Below, piece by piece: positions 21,545 to 33,144 of a stretch of 64,000 nt of DNA. Position numbers and translations under genes: made by a program. The stretch's first letter is position 1. Each line of letters opens with the position of its first letter. The notes beneath the pieces were generated by a model. The model was not told where the DNA came from, did no database searches, and saw nothing but the letters and a program-made list of their open reading frames with translations. Source of the DNA: Muscardinus avellanarius (lineage: Eukaryota > Chordata > Mammalia > Rodentia > Gliridae); NCBI GenBank assembly GCA_963383645.1, contig OY726574.1, positions 56,033,477 through 56,097,476 of the forward strand, written 5' to 3'.

Positions 21545-22210
21545 GCATGCATCCTGTGAAGAGCCCTGGCACCTCATAGACAAGGAGTATATTTGTTTTA
21601 TTTCTATACTATGTGGCCAGAAAATTAAAACACATCATATATGAACATAGTATAGATGCCCCATAATACTGATGAAAGGAAAGCACATTTGAGCCGTAAT
21701 AGAGATTCCCACACTCAGTATTAAAGCTCACCACAGTAATTCATAGCGCTAAGTTAAAAAAAAAAGGGATGTGATAAATAACGGACATTTTCACTGAGGC
21801 TGTTATGATGTCTTTGATAAATATTGTGTGGAAAGAGATGGATTTCTCCTCTTTTGCAATATCCTTTGCCCAGTTGAGCTACCTGGGGATATTTATCACT
21901 CTACATTTTCTTATAAAGCATAATTAAAGTAACCTTCAAGAGTTGTATATGTGAAATTAATTTCTGAGAACAAGTAGCTGTCAGTTGTGGTCTCCTGGTA
22001 ACAGTCTACTGAATGTAAATAGTTCATCCTGTGCTCACGCTTTTCCTGATTCGCCAGTTGTGTGACTTATGTGACAGGGCCATCAGGAGATATGAAAAGC
22101 ATAGATTCGTTCCTCCCGCCCCTGGACAGAGTTGACAGAGCCTCTACTCTCTCAGACTCTAGCACTGCGTTAAGATTGCCAGGGCTTCCATACCATCAAG
22201 AGCTGCTCCA
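21545..22210. other. Unassigned sequence
   Basis: AT-rich, no repeat recognised. Confidence 0.45.
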
Positions 22211-22213
22211 AAG

Positions 22214-22400
22214 CCGTGCAGTGGCTCACGCCTACAATCCCAGTACTTGGGAGCCGGAGACAGGAAGTTTAATGCCAGTTTCAGCAACTTAGTGAGACCC
22301 TGTTTCAAAATAAAAAATAAAATAGGACTTGGATGTAGTTTAGATGTAGAATGTCCCTGGGTTTAATCCCCAGTAACAACAACAACAACAACAAAAAGCT
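22214..22400 (+). repeat. B1-dID SINE with (ACA)n tail
   Basis: GCCGTGCAGTGGCTCACGC head, AATAGGACTTGGATGTAG, CCCCAGTAACAACAAC. Confidence 0.85.
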
Positions 22401-22499
22401 TCACTCTGCATGCGAAAACCTGACCTTTTCAAAACCCTGATCCTTTTTTGCAATTTTTACTGGTGCGGCACGATTGCGTATTATGTGAGAGTCAGTGAC

Positions 22500-22860
22500 A
22501 CATCTGTTCTGGTCGGCATTCTCCACAGCTAAAATCTAAAGACTTGACCACATCACTTAAAGGAGAGAATATTTATTTTCTTAAGGTTTCAGGTTCAATC
22601 CATGTGAGGCAGGGAATGAGCGCCGGGAGACGGAGAGGGGAGCACATGGGCTGTGCTCCTCACATTGTAGAGACCAGAAGCAAGAGAAAGCGGGGTGGGG
22701 GGAGAGAACCACATGTAATCCTCAAAGCTACACCCTAAGACATCCCCTTTAGCCACGCCCTATCAGTCCATGCAAACACTTAGATAAACCCATTGCGATG
22801 AATTTACCCACTGCTGGGATTACACTCCTCAAGACTCAGCTACATCAACTGGAAACAATA
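22500..22860 (-). repeat. MaLR LTR (THE1/MST-like)
   Basis: Antisense LTR with the reversed poly-A signal in GAATATTTATTTTCTTAAGG, then GTTCAATCCATGTGAGGC, GCACATGGGCTGTGCTCC and CTGCTGGGATTACACTCC. It is homologous to 33605-34010 and adjoins MaLR internal sequence. Confidence 0.75.
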
Positions 22861-23500
22861 ATGGGGTCTTTAGGTCTTTAGTTATATCTAACAATAACAT
22901 TCTGCCTCTGGCCTCTAGAAAGCTTATGCTCAGCTCAGAATGCAAAACATATTCAGTCTTCTCCAAGAGTTCCCACAGTCTTAAAAGTTCTAGCATTGCT
23001 GAAAAGTCCCCAAATCCAAAGTGTCCTCTGAGACCCAAGGTGAACTCTTGTGCACCCCTGTAAAAGACAATGCACATCAAAATGGAAAGCAAGTTACATG
23101 CATCCAATATAAAATGGCAAGGTGTAAACATCTGCATTCTCAAAGGGAGGAATAGGGCCATAGAAAAAAGGGATGAGACCAAAGCAGTAACAAAATCCAG
23201 CAGGGCAAGCATTGGCTTCTGCAGCTCCACTTTTGGCATCCAGGACACACGGTGGTGAGATGTGATCTTCAAGGGGCCTTGGCAGCCCCGACCCCGTGGC
23301 CTGGATGATTGCCAAGGGTGGCTTCCTGCCTCTTCCAACCTGGCTCCATGGCTCCCGGCTAGCAGCCTTGATTCACAGTTGTTTCATGTTTCTGGCATTT
23401 CTGAATCTTGGGGATTTTCCCTGCAACCTTGGCCTCACCCTCAGAGTTTCACAAAGGGCCCATCTGGAACACAGGTTGTAAGTCTCTGACCACACCTAAA
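22861..23500 (-). mobile_element. MaLR internal region (THE1-int/MST-int-like)
   Basis: Plus-strand text follows the antisense of the THE1-type internal 3' part: AATCCAAAGTGTCCTCTGAG, AAGGTGAACTCTTGTGC, ACCCCTGTAAAAGACA, AATCCAGCAGGGCAAGC, CATCCAGGACACAC, GGGGCCTTGGCAGCC. With the LTR at 22500-22860 it forms internal plus 3' LTR on the minus strand. The 169-codon minus-strand frame (22829-23338) spans the junction and is not a host gene. Confidence 0.7.
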
Positions 23501-23569
23501 CAGGACAATGTTCATACTTCCTTTTGGAAAGGCTTCTCTCTGCCACCCCCCCCTTTAATTTATTCCTAA

Positions 23570-23695
23570 TTAGCTACCTGACACTAGAATGACAGGCATG
23601 TGCCACCACCCCCACTTTCATTTTAGTATTTGAAATGGGGTCTTCTTAAGTTGCTGAGACTGGTCTGGAACCTACAAATGGTCTTCCCAAACATA
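23570..23695 (-). repeat. B1-dID SINE fragments
   Basis: GACAGGCATGTGCCACCACC followed by GAAATGGGGTCTTCTTAAG and GCTGAGACTGGTCTGG. The order is rearranged and the copy is old. Confidence 0.55.
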
Positions 23696-23747
23696 CCTAG
23701 AACATATCCTGCTAGACAAGATAAATCTATCTTTTTTGATAAATTTT

Positions 23748-23958
23748 GCTTTTTTTATGTTTCTTGGGATTGAACACAGGGTTTTCTTCCTCAGAGGTAC
23801 ATCTCCAGACCTCTTTTATTCTTTATTTTGGGAAAAAAAAAAAAACTTGTTAGGTTGCTGAAGGTCTTGGTAAGTCACTGAGACTGACCTCCAATCTGTT
23901 GTTCTCCTGTCTCAGACTCCCAAGTACTGGTATTACAAAAATGCACCACCACACCTAT
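23748..23958 (-). repeat. B1-dID SINE, old
   Basis: GGGATTGAACACAGGG, a poly-A interruption at 23830-23844, then TGTTCTCCTGTCTCAGACTC. Confidence 0.8.
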
Positions 23959-23967
23959 CTTAAATTT

Positions 23968-24181
23968 GACTTTTTTTTTTTTTTTTTTTTGGTACTGGGA
24001 ATGGAACCCAGGGGCATTCTACCTCCGAGCCACACCCCCTATTTTTTATTCTTTATTTTTGAAACAGGGTCTCGTGAATTGCAAAGGGCCTCATTAAATA
24101 GCTGAATCTGTCTGTGAATTGTGATCCTCCTGTCTCAGCCTCCCAAATGCTGGGATTACAAGTGTGTGCCACCATGCCTGG
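23968..24181 (-). repeat. B1-dID SINE, young
   Basis: The TSD CTTAAATTT is at 23959-23967 and 24182-24190. It carries GGTACTGGGAATGGAACCC, GAATTGCAAAGGGCCTC and GTGTGCCACCATGCCTGGC. Confidence 0.9.
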
Positions 24182-24249
24182 CTTAAATTTTACTTTAAAT
24201 TAAGAATTGAGTTACAAAAATACTCTGTTCAATAACCAAAAAGACTACA

Positions 24250-25000
24250 TAGTAGAAGAAAATATTTGGTGCAGCTATGTGAGAATGTATTATATTTGTA
24301 TAGAATTATGTCTGGAATACATTAAGAAAAATGAAAGCTACCCAAGAAAAAAATAGGCAAACGATATCAAAATATATACAGTCAGGGGAACATGTTTCAC
24401 TTTATTAGGAGTCTTTTAAAGAAAATTAAAGCATTACAAAGCTTAAATGATGAGAAAATACTATGTTGATGAATATATATATAAGGTAATGAAACTTCTC
24501 ATGCTTTTCTGACAGGCGTGCTAGATTGTTTTGTGTGCATGTGTGGTGCTGGAGATTAAATCCGGGGTGTAGTTCATGCTAGGTAAGGGTTCTACCACTG
24601 AGCTAATCCCCTAGCCTAAGTTCTAAGTATGGAGAACAATCTGGCAATCTACAGTAATCCAAAAACATACATTGCATAGGACCTAACAATTCTATTTCTA
24701 GTGTTTAGGATATTTCTTGCACATGTACATATGGGAACATGCCCAACAATCTATAGCAGTGTTACTTTAAGAAACATAATCTAAAGAAAAATGAAATGTC
24801 AAACAAGAAGTGTAAAATGCCAAATTGCCGTACTCTTACACAATGGACTATATTAGCGCTCAAAATTAAAGAATCAGAGCTATGCATTTCAGTATAAATG
24901 AAGCTCATAAAATCTGTGAATACTTAAAAATGTGGTTTCATTTAATCCGAGGTAAATTTCCAGAGTTTCTGACCCTGAAACCAGGATCCCAACAAGGCGT
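24250..25000 (+). repeat. Ancient L1M ORF2 3' end
   Basis: Sense L1 pattern: GGAGAACAATCTGGCAAT, CTAACAATTCTATTTCTAG, GGGAACATGCCCAACAATC, ACAATGGACTATATTAGCGC. Frames are destroyed. The ID element at 24543-24622 splits it. Confidence 0.65.
24543..24622 (-). repeat. ID element (tRNA-derived SINE)
   Basis: GGTGCTGGAGATTAAATCCG, CATGCTAGGTAAGGGTTCT, CCACTGAGCTAATCCCC. This is the single tRNA-like ID unit without a B1 half. Confidence 0.75.
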
Positions 25001-25325
25001 TTTCAGTTTCCTCTCAGTGAGGCTCGCGATTCTGCTTTGTCTGTCAGAATGAAGTCTGGAGCAATTCAACTTTTAATTGTGTCTTCTACCTTCTAAGGAT
25101 ACGAGAGAGGTCAGGAATGTTAGAATCAGTTGGATATTCTTAGTGAAACTAATAAGACATTGAGAATCCTTCTATGGAGGTGGAATCTGTCATTCTTCTC
25201 ATGTCCTCCACCTCTGCTGGGTTTGTATTGTGTACCATCTAGGAATGTGAGACAGACTCCCAGTTATGTAACTTCTGCTGCTCTCACCATTTGTACTGTA
25301 CTGTGTTCTAGAAGCTTTCACTCTT
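25001..25325. other. Unassigned sequence
   Basis: No repeat or coding signal recognised. Confidence 0.4.
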
Positions 25326-25329
25326 TAAT

Positions 25330-25420
25330 CATTTAGGACCATCAGGACACATCCTTTCATCCTCCAGACAACCCCTCACAGTCGTATAGATACCACATAT
25401 AGAGAAACTCTGTTATAAAC
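25330..25420 (+). repeat. MIR fragment
   Basis: ATCCTCCAGACAACCCCTC and the following short segment match the MIR core order weakly. Confidence 0.45.
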
Positions 25421-25424
25421 TAAA

Positions 25425-26530
25425 ATGTGCTTTTCTTTTTATTACTGAGCTGCTCATTAGTAACTGGGTGTTTGAGACATTTTCTCTCTCCTCTGGTTGT
25501 GAGTCACCATCAATTCCCACACTCTCTTCTATTCTGTATTCTCATTGTCCTGGACACAATAATCTTTCGGATTCTCTTGTCTTGGATTTAAAACTTAAGA
25601 GTCTGCTAGTTTGTAGGCAGACACATGCTAAGGACACAATTTGGTCACCATACTTTACTTAATAACACAGACTCGACTTGTTCTGAACATAATTCCCTAC
25701 TTAGTTTTTAAAGAAGCAACATTTTTAATATTAGCCAGCAGGAATGCATAATGATGGCCTGGATCAAGCTTGTCAGGCTCTCCACCTCATACCAGGCTCA
25801 TTACCCAGGAGGAGCCATATTCTTATTAACTAAGCCAGTACCATATATACGTCATTTTATGCCATGTTGGTGAGAAGAATTCCAAAGCTTAATTTTGTGG
25901 GAGCCATACTTAGGAAAAGGTGAAATCATAGCTCTCACTAGTAAGCCAATCTGTTGACAACTTTTGATCGCAGTGTTATCACTGTGCAAGATTTACTTTT
26001 TGCTGCCACTAAAAATATATTCTTTAGAGGTGATAAATGTCAAATGGAATCCCATGGTAAGAGGGTCAGGGAAAGAACTCACTTAGCAAGAATGTGTGAT
26101 TAACTTGCCTTCTGAATTCATGAGACAGAAATAGTCAAAGCTGTTCTAAAATAGCGACAGGGTGACTACAGGTAGTCACCCGTAATAGGCAATCTCATAA
26201 CCATGGATGAAATTGAATCTTTGTTTGTTCTTCTAACATCTCCAGTTCCTGAAAGAATACCATGAAGCCAAAGAAAATATGCCAAATTCCTTTGTGGGCT
26301 ACTGCAAAGCCAGGAGGGCAAAAGAAAAGGGGACGCTGGGGGCTCCTTTGCTCCATACTTAGGAGCCTGGAACTGCTCACATGTCTGTATATGAGCAGGT
26401 GCTTTGGGATGTGCAGTCAAAAATTTTATTCAATTACTTATGAAATTATAAAATACTTAACAAAACAAAAAAAACTGTTAATGCGTCTGATTCTCTTTCA
26501 AAGATTTTAAACACTCATATCTACTGTTTA
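25425..26530. other. Unassigned sequence
   Basis: Short frames on both strands around 26166-26510 overlap each other. None is recognisable. Confidence 0.45.
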
Positions 26531-26599
26531 ACTCACAGGTCCAAAACTTTACACAGGTAATTTTATTTTTTTATCTATGTGTAATTGCATAATGAGATA

Positions 26600-26712
26600 A
26601 CCACCAATTCTATATACTTTAAAACTTTGAGGCATTAGGCCTAAAAGGTTACATAGCTTTTTCAGAGTCACAAGATTAGTCAGTGCGCATGCTGTAATCT
26701 GGATATGAGTAA
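26600..26712 (+). repeat. MIR fragment
   Basis: TTTGAGGCATTAGGCC, AAGGTTACATAGCTTTTTC, GAGTCACAAGATTAGTCAG: the MIR 'GAGGCTCAGAGAGGTTAAG...GTCACACAGCTAG' order, diverged. Confidence 0.6.
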
Positions 26713-26714
26713 AC

Positions 26715-28610
26715 AGGACTCGACTTGTGATAAATCATGTCAGCAACATGATAGAATCAGGTATCCCAGAAGGTTGATTTTTATTAGCAACATGGTCTGG
26801 GTTTAGTGACTGTAGATTCAGGCAAAGTTGCTGCAATGTAGTTTAGGAAGCAAAAAGGTAGCCTTTAAAGGAAGAATGACTGCAGTTGTTCCTGGGGTTC
26901 TGTATTATACAAGAAGCAGGTCTTCCTGATGAGCTGAGATGTGGCCAGAATGGAATTTATATACAGCCTTTCACTTGTGATCGGCCACTAGGGGGAACTG
27001 TTTATCCTACAGAGCTAGGGTAACTGGAAACAGCTCCCTTTGATAATGTGGTAAGCTCCTTTCCTAGGTGTGATGAGCATTGCTTTTCTTGTACATGTTC
27101 TCTAATATAAATATATTGCATACTTTTTATTCTAAGCCATACTTCACATCAGGTCCTATTTATGTAATGCTCTGAGCCTTCATCACCTCTCACCTCCCTT
27201 ACTGGCTGCCTGAGTGACATTTTGGAACTGGATTGAGAAGGAAAATGTTAAGTTGATGTGGTCCAGGCATAGTGTTCTGAAAATAGGATATCTCTGGATA
27301 TAGTCACCGACACTCTTTCAGAAATAAAATAAAGCCATGTCAATAAGAGACTTGACTATCTTATCCATATAACTAAATCTCAGAATTTAACAAAGGTATG
27401 TCTACTGCATTTATTTGTTAAGATTCCACCTGGATGCAACAGTGCTTCTAAACCAGGTAAGTTTCTGTGAAGCAGAGGGAGCCTCTGAAGCAAATTCTTT
27501 CTTCCTCTGCCCCAAAACAGAGAATACTTATCAACACAGTATCACAATATCACCAACTGGATGCCAAGGCAAAGTTTCACTTCCTAGGAAGTTACCCTTG
27601 TTAGTTAAAATTTAAAACTCAATATCAATCAAACTGATTAAAATTAAATTTCTTGTTTACTAAGTAATTGGCATAATCCAAAGACAAATTATTAACAAAA
27701 TATAATGTTTGCTATTATAAAAGGCCAGATTATATTATTATATAGGAACATAAGATAGGAGTATAGTAGGAAACATAATCAAATATTTAATTAAGAACTT
27801 ATAATTTTTAATACCAAGTGGTATGTAGTATAAGGCTGGTGAATTCATAATCTCATATATAGATTAGATAAGATAGGAAACAAAAGGTAAGCATTCATCT
27901 AAATTTTATAAGAGCTTGTTTGTCAAGGGCCATGCCTTGAATTTCTATAATTAACAATTCACTTTGTATTTGCATCTTCTTTTTCTCTCTCCCATGGATA
28001 TCTGCAAGTTTCTGATAGCTACTTAAGAGCTGACCACTGCCCTTAAGTAGTAGGTGCATGTAGCATCTTTCAAGTTGGGGTCATCTTATAGTCAATGTCT
28101 TAGTATAGTGAAATTGGGATACAAGTTATTCACAAGATGGCCTTCAGGACAAGATTTGTGGGAAGCAGCAGCAGTTTACAGACTGGAAAGGGAGAGAATT
28201 TTGCAAAGCCTATACACTTCCTCTGACTGATATTTCACCAAAACTATTTTATTATCTTGCAGTTGTTCTCCAGATTTATCTACACTATATTACTGTTGGC
28301 TATTCTTATGCCCATGTGTTTAACTGAGTGCCGTGTTTTCTTTTTGGAATACTTATTCATCTTCTCCTTTTTCCTTTTAAAATATCAAGATGATGTAAAT
28401 TGATGGGTATCTTCTTTCATGTATTGATCTCAGCAAATGGTCTCAGCAACCCTTTAAAACTGAACACTCTCCTCCGTTAATTTTGGTGTAGTTTACTTCA
28501 ATACTTCATTTAAAATTGAGTTACTTCCATTTCTTATTTTATGTTTATGGAATTCCATTAGGAAGTAGCTGGAACTTCTTGGAGACATGTTGAATATTTT
28601 TCTTTTCTTT
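26715..28610. other. Unassigned, mostly unique interval
   Basis: About 1.9 kb with no SINE or LTR recognised. The notable content is the CTCF-like motif near 26990. Confidence 0.5.
26982..27000 (+). promoter_or_regulatory. CTCF-like binding motif
   Basis: CGGCCACTAGGGGGAACTG closely matches the vertebrate CTCF core (GGCCACYAGGGGGCRCT). One core mismatch is visible, A for C after the G run. It lies outside any repeat I can see, so it is not an obvious SINE-borne site. Occupancy cannot be judged from sequence. Confidence 0.45.
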
Positions 28611-28671
28611 TTGTTATGGTTTTTTTTTTTTTTTTGCTTTTGGGGGATTGTTTCTGTCTTTCTTTTTCTTC

Positions 28672-28756
28672 ATATGAAGGTCTGGGTACTGAATCCAGGG
28701 ACCCCTGCATGAAAAGACAACCTCTTTACAACTGAGCTGTACCTTCTGCCCATTAA
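28672..28756 (-). repeat. ID-like SINE
   Basis: GTACTGAATCCAGGGACCCC, CATGAAAAGACAACC, CAACTGAGCTGTACC. It follows a poly-T run at 28620-28635. Confidence 0.6.
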
Positions 28757-28779
28757 CTTACTTTTATCATTTTCTTCCT

Positions 28780-29112
28780 ACTACCCTGTCTTAATCCATT
28801 TTCTGCTGCCTGAGGCTGAATCATTTCTAAGACTTGTAAGATTTACGTCTTACAGTTCTGGAGACCAGAAAGTCCGAGACTGAGAAGAAACATCTTGTGT
28901 TGTAACATGGCAGAGGGCAGAGGGTGGCCGGGAAGCAACAGGCCTCACAGATCTCTCCTTCCTCTAACACCGCTAAGCCCATCCTGAGAGCCTCATCCCT
29001 GTAACCTCATCTAATTCTAATTACCTCCCTCAGACCCCTCTAAATACCATTAAATATTGAGAATTAAGTTTCCAACCCATGACTTTTGAGAACACATTAA
29101 AAACCCAGCAAT
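28780..29112 (-). repeat. MaLR LTR, antisense
   Basis: CTTAATCCATTTTCTGCTGC, TCTTACAGTTCTGGAGACC, AGTCCGAGACTGAG, TAATTCTAATTACCTCCCTC, GAATTAAGTTTCCAACCC: the standard antisense MaLR LTR order. Confidence 0.75.
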
Positions 29113-29261
29113 CTCTTTGTTTTTTGTTCCAATTTCATGAGATTATGTTGAAAATTTTCAACGCCTTTCATTATTTTTAAACTTTTAGCCATCATAATTT
29201 TAATTTCCATGAGTTTTTGCAATCGCATGCTACTCTCATTTTACAGCTATGCTATTCATTC

Positions 29262-29350
29262 TTATCAAACTAAGCATTTTTATATTTCTACTGGTATGTT
29301 GTAATTATACATCTTAGTGAGCTTCAAAGTCCTACAAACATACACATGGG
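29262..29350 (-). repeat. L1 3'UTR stub
   Basis: TGGTATGTTGTAATTATACA and ACATACACATGGG match the reverse complement of the L1 terminus at 12900-12990. No ORF2 is attached. Confidence 0.6.
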
Positions 29351-29638
29351 TGTTGGTGTGATGCCTGTCAGGCCCCGCCCTGTCGCCTTCCCTGTAGTGA
29401 GATCGGTAGTGGTACTTTGGTACTCAGGCACAGCATCAATTACTCCATCTTTCTTCAGCTCACCCTTTGTCCCTCCCCACCTGTCCCCCCTTATCCCTTT
29501 CCTCTCATCGTTTTTATCAATTATCTAAAGCCTGGGCTACGTTATAATCTTATTCCAACTTACTTTTTCCTGTTTACTTTAGGCATTGTCCTTGATTTTA
29601 GACATTTTTGAAATATTGTGTGACACAGTCCTTTTCTT
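29351..29638. other. Pyrimidine-rich unassigned sequence
   Basis: Possible upstream continuation of the antisense L1 3'UTR (C/T-rich, CCCCTTATCCC). Not demonstrable by eye. Confidence 0.35.
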
Positions 29639-29639
29639 C

Positions 29640-29645
29640 CTTCCG

Positions 29646-29693
<48 letters not shown>

Positions 29694-29755
29694 TAATTCT
29701 TTCTTTCTCTCTTTCCTTTTTCCCTCCTTGTTTCCTTCCTTCCCTACTTCCTTCT
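29640..29755. repeat. (TTTC)n and related polypyrimidine
   Basis: About 13 TTTC units, then impure C/T. It abuts the tail of the next antisense SINE. Confidence 0.95.
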
Positions 29756-29936
29756 ACTGGGGATCAAACCCAGAGCATTCTATATCTGAGTCCTATAGGA
29801 ATTTTTGTTTTAAAAATGGACCCCACTAAGTAACTGAGGACTTGCTAATTTGTAGAGACTGGCTTCAAATCTGTGACCCCCTGTCTCAGGTTCCCAAGTA
29901 CTGAGATTATAGGCATACGCCACCATGCCTACCTTT
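29756..29936 (-). repeat. B1-dID SINE
   Basis: ACTGGGGATCAAACCCAG, ATTATAGGCATACGCC. Confidence 0.8.
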
Positions 29937-29949
29937 TTACCCCCAACGA

Positions 29950-30095
29950 GTGCTCTGGCCTTACTATTTTACTAGGTTCAGTAAATCGCTGACAGGCTTG
30001 CTACATTTCTGAGGCTCACTTTGAACTTTACATTCTCCTGTCTCACCCTCCCAAGCACTGGTACAGCAGGTGTGTGCCACCGTACCCGATACCCT
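29950..30095 (-). repeat. B1-dID SINE, B1 part
   Basis: GAGGCTCACTTTGAAC, CTCCTGTCTCACCCTCCC, GTGTGTGCCACCGTACCC. Confidence 0.65.
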
Positions 30096-30470
30096 TTCCT
30101 TTAAATACCCTTTTGAAGGTTGCACTAAAGGTCCTGTGGGAGATCCAGGTGCGGGTCCAGGACTTTTCAATTGGTGAATAGCAGCATTAAGTGATCTAGC
30201 CAAGCCGTTTCTTTCTCTAAGAGACATCAGAAGAGCTCAAAAGTAAGAGCTATCTTTTTCTGGAGCCATTCCTCCAGAAAGCAATTTCCCATGTTCTTAC
30301 ATCAATGAAGAGATGAGCAGGGATGAAGAATGGCCTGGGGAGATGTGAGGTTCATATGTAGACTTCATAATCTTGATATCGTCCATAAACTTCAGCCCTT
30401 CCCTCCTAACATCCTGAGTAAAATTTTACAGTGAACAGACTCCGGCTACCTGCTGGGGCGGGAAAAAGAG
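30096..30470. other. Unassigned sequence
   Basis: Nothing recognisable. Confidence 0.4.
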
Positions 30471-30473
30471 TCT

Positions 30474-30668
30474 CAAGCCAGGCATGGTGGCGCACGCTTC
30501 TAATCCCCGTGCTTGGGAAGCTGAGGCAGGAGAATCAAGCAGGTTCGAAGCCAGCCTTAGCTGGCTTAAGAGACCCTGTTTCCAAATAAAATATAAAATA
30601 GGTCTGGGAGTGTGGCCTAGAGGTAGAAGGCCCCTGGGTTCCATCACCAGTACCACCACCACCCCCAA
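30474..30668 (+). repeat. B1-dID SINE, 'GGCTTAAGAGACC' type
   Basis: GCCAGGCATGGTGGCGCACG, GCTGGCTTAAGAGACCC, GGTCTGGGAGTGTGGCC, CACCAGTACCACCACC. Frames on both strands at 30426-30864 are derived from it. Confidence 0.92.
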
Positions 30669-30924
30669 AAAAGAGAGAGTCGCAGCTGCTATTGATGAGA
30701 AGGAGATGGATCAGAGGCCTCACCTTTACTACAAGCAAGGGCTCTCCATCTTCTCCCAGAGGTCTACATCCTCGTGCCACCGGGTGCCATTGGAGGAAGT
30801 CAGAGCTGCATCATTATCACTCTCTGCCGACATTGGGTGTCTGTTTTTTATTGGTTTGTTTTAACCTTCTCTGCTCTGCAAGTGGAAAAAAATTATTTTC
30901 ACATACAATTATCACTGTGTTTAG

Positions 30925-31078
30925 GAAGGTAAGATAGGAGGATTATAGGTTCAAGGCCAGCCTTAGCAATTTAGCAAGACCCTCAGAAACTTAGATATAT
31001 CCTGTTTCCAAACAAAAAATAAAATAGAGCTGAGGTGTAACTCAGAGGTAGAATGGCCCTGGGTAAATCCCCAGTACC

Positions 31079-31109
<31 letters not shown>

Positions 31110-31110
31110 C
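30925..31110 (+). repeat. B1-dID SINE, headless, (AAT)n tail
   Basis: GAAGGTAAGATAGGAGG, GAGCTGAGGTGTAACTCAG, CCCCAGTACCACAATAA. The head is missing. The (AAT)n at 31081-31110 is its tail. Confidence 0.8.
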
Positions 31111-31590
31111 CATAAACGATTTCTTTTTTCTTAATAGTTGAAGGAAGAGGTCAAAATGTATTTTTAAAAATAATTTATAGAAAGCCTTTGCTCCAAAGTT
31201 CATAGAAATTTCTATTTATTGTTGTATGTGCTGGTTGCTAAGGCAACACTTCCCACTCCATCAGTCACCTTTTGACCAGATAAAGTTTGAGGAAAATAAA
31301 AAGTAAAATTTTCTGATGAGATTAACATTAAAATAATGTTATAATTGAATAAAAAAAGCAAAATTGAAAGATAAAACAGATGTAAGAGATATACCAGTGA
31401 CATAAAATTTTGTCACAGCTCTACATAATATCTTTTTATAGTGGAATGCATTGATGGTTCTTAACAACATTGTGAGTTAGTCAAACATTGTCTCACAACC
31501 AAATCTATTTTTGGTACTTTTTTCCAGGCCTATTTTAAAGCAGGTATTAAAAAACTATCAAAGCCCAAAGTTAGTTGTTTATTCTTGGTA
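31111..31590. other. Unassigned sequence
   Basis: AT-rich, nothing recognised. Confidence 0.4.
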
Positions 31591-31591
31591 T

Positions 31592-31775
31592 TGAAGATTG
31601 AATCCAGCGGGATTCTACCACCGAGCTACATCCCCAGCCATTTTTATTTTGAAAAGGGTCTTGCTTAGTTTCTGACATTCTCTCTAAGTTGCTGAGCTGA
31701 CCTCAAACCTGCAATGCTTCTGTCTCAGCCTCCCAAGTATAAAGATTACAGGCATACACTACTACTCAAATTTCT
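31592..31775 (-). repeat. B1-dID SINE
   Basis: GGTATTGAAGATTGAATCC, CCGAGCTACATCCCCAGCC, TGTCTCAGCCTCCC. Confidence 0.85.
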
Positions 31776-31779
31776 AGAA

Positions 31780-32595
31780 GAGATAGTCAATGTATCCAAT
31801 AGCACCCTGAGAACTTTCCTAAGTGGGACAGAGAATCCACGTCTGAATTATAAAAAGCACTGGTAAATGTGTGTTGCAGTGTTCTGCTGGCTAAAGTATG
31901 TTAAGAAACATCTCTAACATTACTTGAAGTCTGTTTTGTGACCCTATTTTAAATATCAAAATTGTTTAATGAGCCAAATTCTGTGCCACCCAGAAGTGCT
32001 GTGACTTTGGACAAATGATCATGTGTGAGTTTTAGGTTATGTCAACGTGGTAAGTGAGGCGAATACCAGCATTGCAGGGAGCCCTCTCAATGTCTTACTC
32101 TGTGATCAGCACGTCCTCAGCCTTAGTCTTTTCTCTGCAACTCCCCTCCACCTCCCTGCCCACCCTGAATGCTAGATATCCACTGAGAAAAATTGCCAAA
32201 AAATAAAGGATATTTGTTTTTACACATTTTTGAAAGCTCACACCTGGGAAGTGGAGTGGGCACCTTCCCTTCCCGGAGGCACCATGGCATCATAACCGCC
32301 TCCTCTTGCTGTTACAGAAGCCCTTCCTAATCTGAGATCCGAGCACTGAGCATTTCACCCTTTGCCTCTCCTCACCTCTGGCTTCTACTTGCCCCTTGAC
32401 ATTTTTTTTCTATTATTGATGTGGTAAGGATCTGGATCACCATTTATTTATCATACCTTTTCGATCATGAGTTTAAGTAATTTTAATATTCACAAGAATA
32501 TTTTTCCAGTACCCTGACTTCTCAGCTTTATGAGTCCTGATTTTCAACACCATTTTCTCAAATATCTCATCAAGCCTTTTCTGTGCATGGTACTT
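31780..32595. other. Unassigned sequence
   Basis: Weak L2-like pyrimidine-rich character around 32090-32400, but no firm match. Confidence 0.35.
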
Positions 32596-32598
32596 GGA

Positions 32599-32672
32599 CA
32601 CACACACACACACACACAGACACACACACACACATACACAAATATACACATACCTACACACAAACACACATA
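32599..32672. repeat. (CA)n microsatellite, imperfect
   Basis: CA units with GA, TA and AA interruptions. Confidence 0.9.
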
Positions 32673-32679
32673 TACACCT

Positions 32680-33065
32680 TTCAGAATTCTTCAATCACCT
32701 TCTACCAAACTAAGAAAATATTGTGACCTCTTTATCATGACTAATGAGGCCCATTCTATACGGCCCGGCTTCTGGCTACCTCTTTCCGTATCGACACTTT
32801 ATATTGTGTGTCTTGGTTTGCCTTTTTGTTTATTCACTAAAATGTAAAATCCCTTAGATTGGAGATTTTTTGTCTATTTTGTTTTCTGCGGTAAACCCAT
32901 GGCACATAAGAATGACTCACCTCTTCCTTGTTAAGTGAGTGAATGTCTCCTGAATCCATTTCCTTCACACCACCTTAGCTATGTATTCTCCCATGATTAC
33001 ACTCGCTACCACCAAAGCCAATCTCATCTCAAAACACAAACGCATGGCCTATTTCTGTCGCTCAT
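32680..33065. other. Unassigned sequence
   Basis: Pyrimidine-rich, possibly L2-like (CTCATTTTCTCC context). Not demonstrable. Confidence 0.35.
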
Positions 33066-33068
33066 TTT

Positions 33069-33144
33069 CTCCTCCTCCTCCTCCTCCTCCTCCTCCTCCT
33101 CCTCCTCCTCCTCCTCCTCCTCCTCCTCCTCCTTCTTCTTCTTT
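33069..33144. repeat. (TCC)n microsatellite
   Basis: About 21 TCC units then TTC units. It produces poly-Ser and poly-Pro in two frames; these are artefacts. Confidence 0.97.

Noticed and set aside
20861..21583. Minus-strand frames of 82-90 codons
   Set aside because: They lie opposite L2 relics whose C/T-rich strand gives long stop-free purine-rich complements.
22829..23338. 169-codon minus-strand frame as a novel membrane protein
   Set aside because: The DNA matches MaLR internal sequence and runs into the LTR; no host homology seen.
24543..24622. tRNA gene
   Set aside because: The A/B-box-like sequence belongs to an ID SINE; no intact cloverleaf or anticodon arm can be drawn.
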